Source: Narthecium ossifragum (Eukaryota; Streptophyta; Magnoliopsida; Dioscoreales; Nartheciaceae). From it: a stretch of 64,000 bases of DNA. Location: contig CAWUCF010000141.1 of the NCBI GenBank assembly GCA_963920575.1, positions 1 to 64,000 on the forward strand, in the 5' to 3' direction. Below the pieces are notes generated by a model, which was given only the letters and a program-made list of their open reading frames with translations, was not told the origin of the DNA and ran no database searches. This document shows positions 60,995 through 64,000 of the stretch, in pieces; position 1 is the stretch's first letter, and each line of letters begins with the position of its first letter. The translations under genes and the position numbers were made by a program.

Positions 60995-62789
60995 GAGAGG
61001 CCAACCAATCCACCAGTGCTGCAATCTCAATTGGGTGAACAAAGAAACTTCGAGATCGTCATCCAACAACAAACACATCCAGAAGTTGAGATGCAAGCTC
61101 AACAATCTGGAAATCCAAGCAGTGCAGGTATAATTTATGTACTTTATTCCAAGATCAAATAATGGGTTATTCTTATTATCCTCAATCATAATCTTTTTTC
61201 TTACAGCCTCTTGTAGTGAAAGTCAAAAACGTGTTAGGGGAAAATATAAATGCATGAAGGTGGATATGAAGACCAAAAATGGAAAATTGGAAGTAGACAT
61301 CCCCAATGATATACTAAGGGCTGTAGGTAACAATGCTAGGGATATTGTTAATTATTGTGGTTATGTTGTGCGCAACAATGCTCCATTATTTGTGGTCAAA
61401 CAAAATACTTTTGTGGATGCAAAGTGGAATGATGTTACAAATGCCGCCGGTGAACAAATGTGGCTTCAAGTGAAGGTAATATGTCTTACTTCAAAGCTTG
61501 TTTCTTTTTCTTCCCTTTCATTTGCTGAAATAGTGAAGTGATGACTTCATTTTATATGCTCTATTCTATTAGGAGAAATTTAAGATATCATCCAACCAAG
61601 AGAATAGATTCCAAGGATTTGTATTAAGCACGATGCAACGTTTGTATAGAGGTTGGCGAAATCGATTGCATGGAATTTATAAGAAGTTTAAAACGGATGA
61701 AGATAGGCTTGCCAATCTTCCTGAAGATGTAAAAAGCGAAGATTGGAAGCGTTTGATAGAGCACTTTGGATCTGAAAAGTTTCAGGTTTAATGAGCTCTA
61801 ACTTGTTTTCAAACTTATAGTTTATTAGCGTAACTTGTTTATTAGATTCATTTCTGATTTGTAATTTGTATATGTGTAATATAGAAAGCAAGTCAAAGGA
61901 ATGCATTGAATAGAGCCCACCTTGTAACCAAGCATACTTGTGGGACCAAATCATTTGCTGAAGTTGAGGAGTCAACGGTACCTTCTCTTTCTCTTTTTTA
62001 AAAAGATTGATGAACTTAGCTATTTGTGGATACAAGATATAATACTGAGTATGTTGCTTATTGTAGAGAGACCAAACAACTGGTGAAAAGGCACCTCCTG
62101 ATCAAATTTGGCTACTACAACATACTAAAAAAGATAAAGAAGGGGAGTTGCGATGGTCTGATCCTAATTCTATGGAAGTTCATGTAAGTGTAAATGTGAT
62201 ATTTTATTTGCCTTGATCTTTGTTCCAATTTGTTGCTTTTATCATTTTTTGAATTATGAAATTGTTGATGTAGGACAAACTACATGATCTTGTCAATCAA
62301 CAAGCGGAAGATAGTGAATCACATTTCACACCTGACGAGATTTTGATACATGTTCTCGGTGAAAAGTCCGGGTATTTTCGTGGAAAATGTGCGGGAAAAA
62401 AGGCTCCAGGCAAGAGGACAAGACAACAAGAGAGCATGCGTGAGGAGGTACAGAGAGCAGTAGAGTCAGCTAATGAAGCTATGCTTGAAAATATGAGGGA
62501 GAATTTAAGAGCTGATATACGTGCTGGTGTTATTCAAAGTTTACGAGATGAGACGAGAGCTAGTGTTAATGATGATATTCGTGCTGAGATTAGAGCTGAG
62601 CTAAGACCTTGTGTTGAAGAAGAACTCCGTGACCAACTTCGAGCCCAAGTACAACGTGAAGTTGATGCTATGTTTCAAGCACGTATGGCTGACTTCTTCA
62701 ACAACATGACGCAATCTAGGGCGACGCAATCCAGGGCATCACCCTCTATTGATACGAATAGGGTAAGTGGTCAACCATTCTTAAAATAG
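60995..62789 (+). CDS. 5'-truncated, six-exon gene with a Ptta/En/Spm-type plant transposase domain
   Basis: Six exons join in one frame: 60995-61127, 61207-61475, 61573-61785, 61885-61977, 62067-62183, 62274-62762 (or to TAG at 62787-62789). All five inner introns are 79-109 bp with GT..AG ends and codon phases agree, giving about 438 residues. Exons 2-5 match the plant transposase (Ptta/En/Spm, Transposase_24-like) family, e.g. WNDVTNAAGEQMWLQVK, MQRLYRGWRNRLHGIYKKF, NRAHLVTKHTCGTKSF and PPDQIWLLQHTKKD. The last exon is an Arg/Glu-rich long helix (REEVQRAVESANEAM.. to RDQLRAQVQREVDAMF), a likely coiled coil. Such proteins derive from CACTA-type elements, and many are element ORFs or domesticated relatives. 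The first exon is open back to the satellite edge with no ATG, so the N-terminus is lost or lies on an unseen exon. No internal stop or frameshift is visible. I see no CACTA terminal repeats. Confidence 0.88.
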
Positions 62790-64000
62790 CATTATAAGGG
62801 AGAGTTAGCCCTCTTATTAGTGGACTGCATGTTTGCATGTTTCTGACTAGCATCAGAAAGTAATATCAACTTAATTGATATGAATATAAGAATTTGTGAT
62901 GAAATGGCTCTATAATCCTAGTCTGCGGGTGAATCCATTTTCTTTTCTTATTGGCATCCACCTTAATGTCTTCTCAGTTTGCATGTCCTGCGTTTAGTTC
63001 TGATAACCTTCTCTGTGGGAAATCTTCTGATTTGCACCGGAGAATAGTCTTTGATTATATGACATCATTATTGATCCCTTTCTTCCGTTTGATTCTTGAA
63101 AAAGAACAAAGAAATCAAAATGGTCTGCTACTACTAAAACCTTATCCGTAATGTTAGCTCAACCAAATTGCTACAGTAAAGAAAATTTAGATCATTGCTT
63201 CTCCATTGACAGAACCTGTAGACAATTTTGCAAGTCCCACTGGATCAAAGAGGTAAGATATTTCTCGGAGGCATGCTTTATGATAAACTTATTGTGAAGA
63301 CATACAGACTTTTGGCTAAAGCTTCTAGATCTCTTTTAAGTTCCATCATCTGTAATCCACTACAGGAACTTTGTAATGCAGTGCATCTATAATTCTGTAA
63401 GAATCTGTCCATGAGATCTTGTTCCTTGACTATTTGAGGTCGTCGGCGTAGTTAGAACATAGCTCTCTGATTACATTTAATAATGTGGTTCGGGTTCATG
63501 ATTAAGAAGAACTTTAAGTATAACCAGCTGGTCAAAATAATCCAAAGACTATAGGTGGAAAAGATCTGCTTTTCTAATTTGTTTAGCCACCAATTTCTAC
63601 GGTAATGCACTCAATTACATTGGATTCATTCTAATAAATGATACATGTTAGATATCAGAGTGTTGAGAGCTTTTGGCAAAGTATGACCTCCTACTGTTAG
63701 TTTTGGGAATAAAATCGGAACAATTTGTGAATCATTGAAGTTGGCTTCTGAGACCTATACAAACTAATAGGAGTTCCTAATAGCTAAGTAAATGATACAA
63801 GCATAATGGCTTAGAAGGCAAATTAAGATGTGGTGGCTGTCGAAATCACCAGCATCATTTTCATAGACTTGAAGCCTTCTCTGCCCATCATCCACCAGGA
63901 ATAGTCATGATCCACACGGAAAAGAAATATCTATTGCTTTTAGGGGCTAGTTCTGCTTTTTGACTAGATATAAGTGGCATGATTTCCTTCACTTGTTTGG
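62763..64000. other. A/T-rich region 3' of the transposase-domain gene, nothing assigned
   Basis: It starts with a strong splice-donor-like GGGTAAGTGG at 62761. The reading frame continues only nine codons past it. One weak exon candidate is 63213-63252, bounded by TTGACAG and GTAAGATA. Joined in phase it would add two codons and stop, as a short last exon or spliced 3' UTR would. The rest has no long frame, repeat or RNA gene that I can support, and it contains no satellite. Confidence 0.5.

Noticed and set aside
61688..62035. Minus-strand 115-codon open frame
   Set aside because: It is antisense to exons 3 and 4 and their introns in the transposase-domain gene, whose splice sites and frame are coherent on the plus strand.
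62951..63151. Plus-strand 66-codon open frame 3' of the transposase-domain gene
   Set aside because: Short, with no recognisable domain and no splice support linking it to the upstream exons in frame.

Overview
The window is plant nuclear heterochromatin. About 53 of the 64 kb (roughly 83%) is one tandem satellite with a monomer of about 181 bp, around 290 copies. The rest is two LTR-retrotransposon insertions and, at the right edge, a truncated intron-containing gene with a Ptta/En/Spm-type plant transposase domain. The Ty3/gypsy chromovirus, spliceosomal introns with GT..AG borders and the plant-only transposase family point to a flowering plant. I do not recognise the satellite and cannot name the species. 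A centromeric or pericentromeric position is plausible from monomer length and context but is not shown by the sequence.

Layout. 1-3851: satellite, plus orientation. 3852-6433: a 2.58 kb solo LTR with a 5-bp target duplication (CTCAG). 6434-17541: satellite, plus. 17542-22969: a complete but dead Ty3/gypsy chromovirus on the minus strand, with two 611-bp LTRs, PBS, PPT, decayed gag and pol and a chromodomain, again flanked by CTCAG. 22970-43440: satellite, plus. At about 43441 the satellite switches strand with no foreign DNA at the seam. 43441-60993: satellite, minus. 60995-62789: six exons of the transposase-domain gene, whose 5' part is lost at the satellite edge. 62790-64000: no assignable coding sequence.

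The satellite is not uniform. The inverted arm next to the seam (43.4-56.0 kb) is one monomer subfamily in higher-order repeats of about 10 monomers (1.81 kb), alternating with a 2.04 kb version that carries a 7-bp microsatellite expansion. The spacing of an anchor variant there is 1808, 2044, 1627, 2044, 1808 bp. The outer inverted arm (56.1-61.0 kb) returns to the subfamilies of the plus arm at 25-43 kb. The plus arm has its own local higher-order patterns of 2, 4, 5, 6 and 15 monomers.

No intact host gene or complete autonomous element is present. The hundreds of short open frames in the satellite (most beginning MILGLANFF in translation) come from T-rich monomers read from TTG and are not genes. 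The points most worth checking are the strand-switch seam, the same-phase ends of the inverted arm, the higher-order structure beside the seam, and two related LTR elements inserted at the same base of the monomer.
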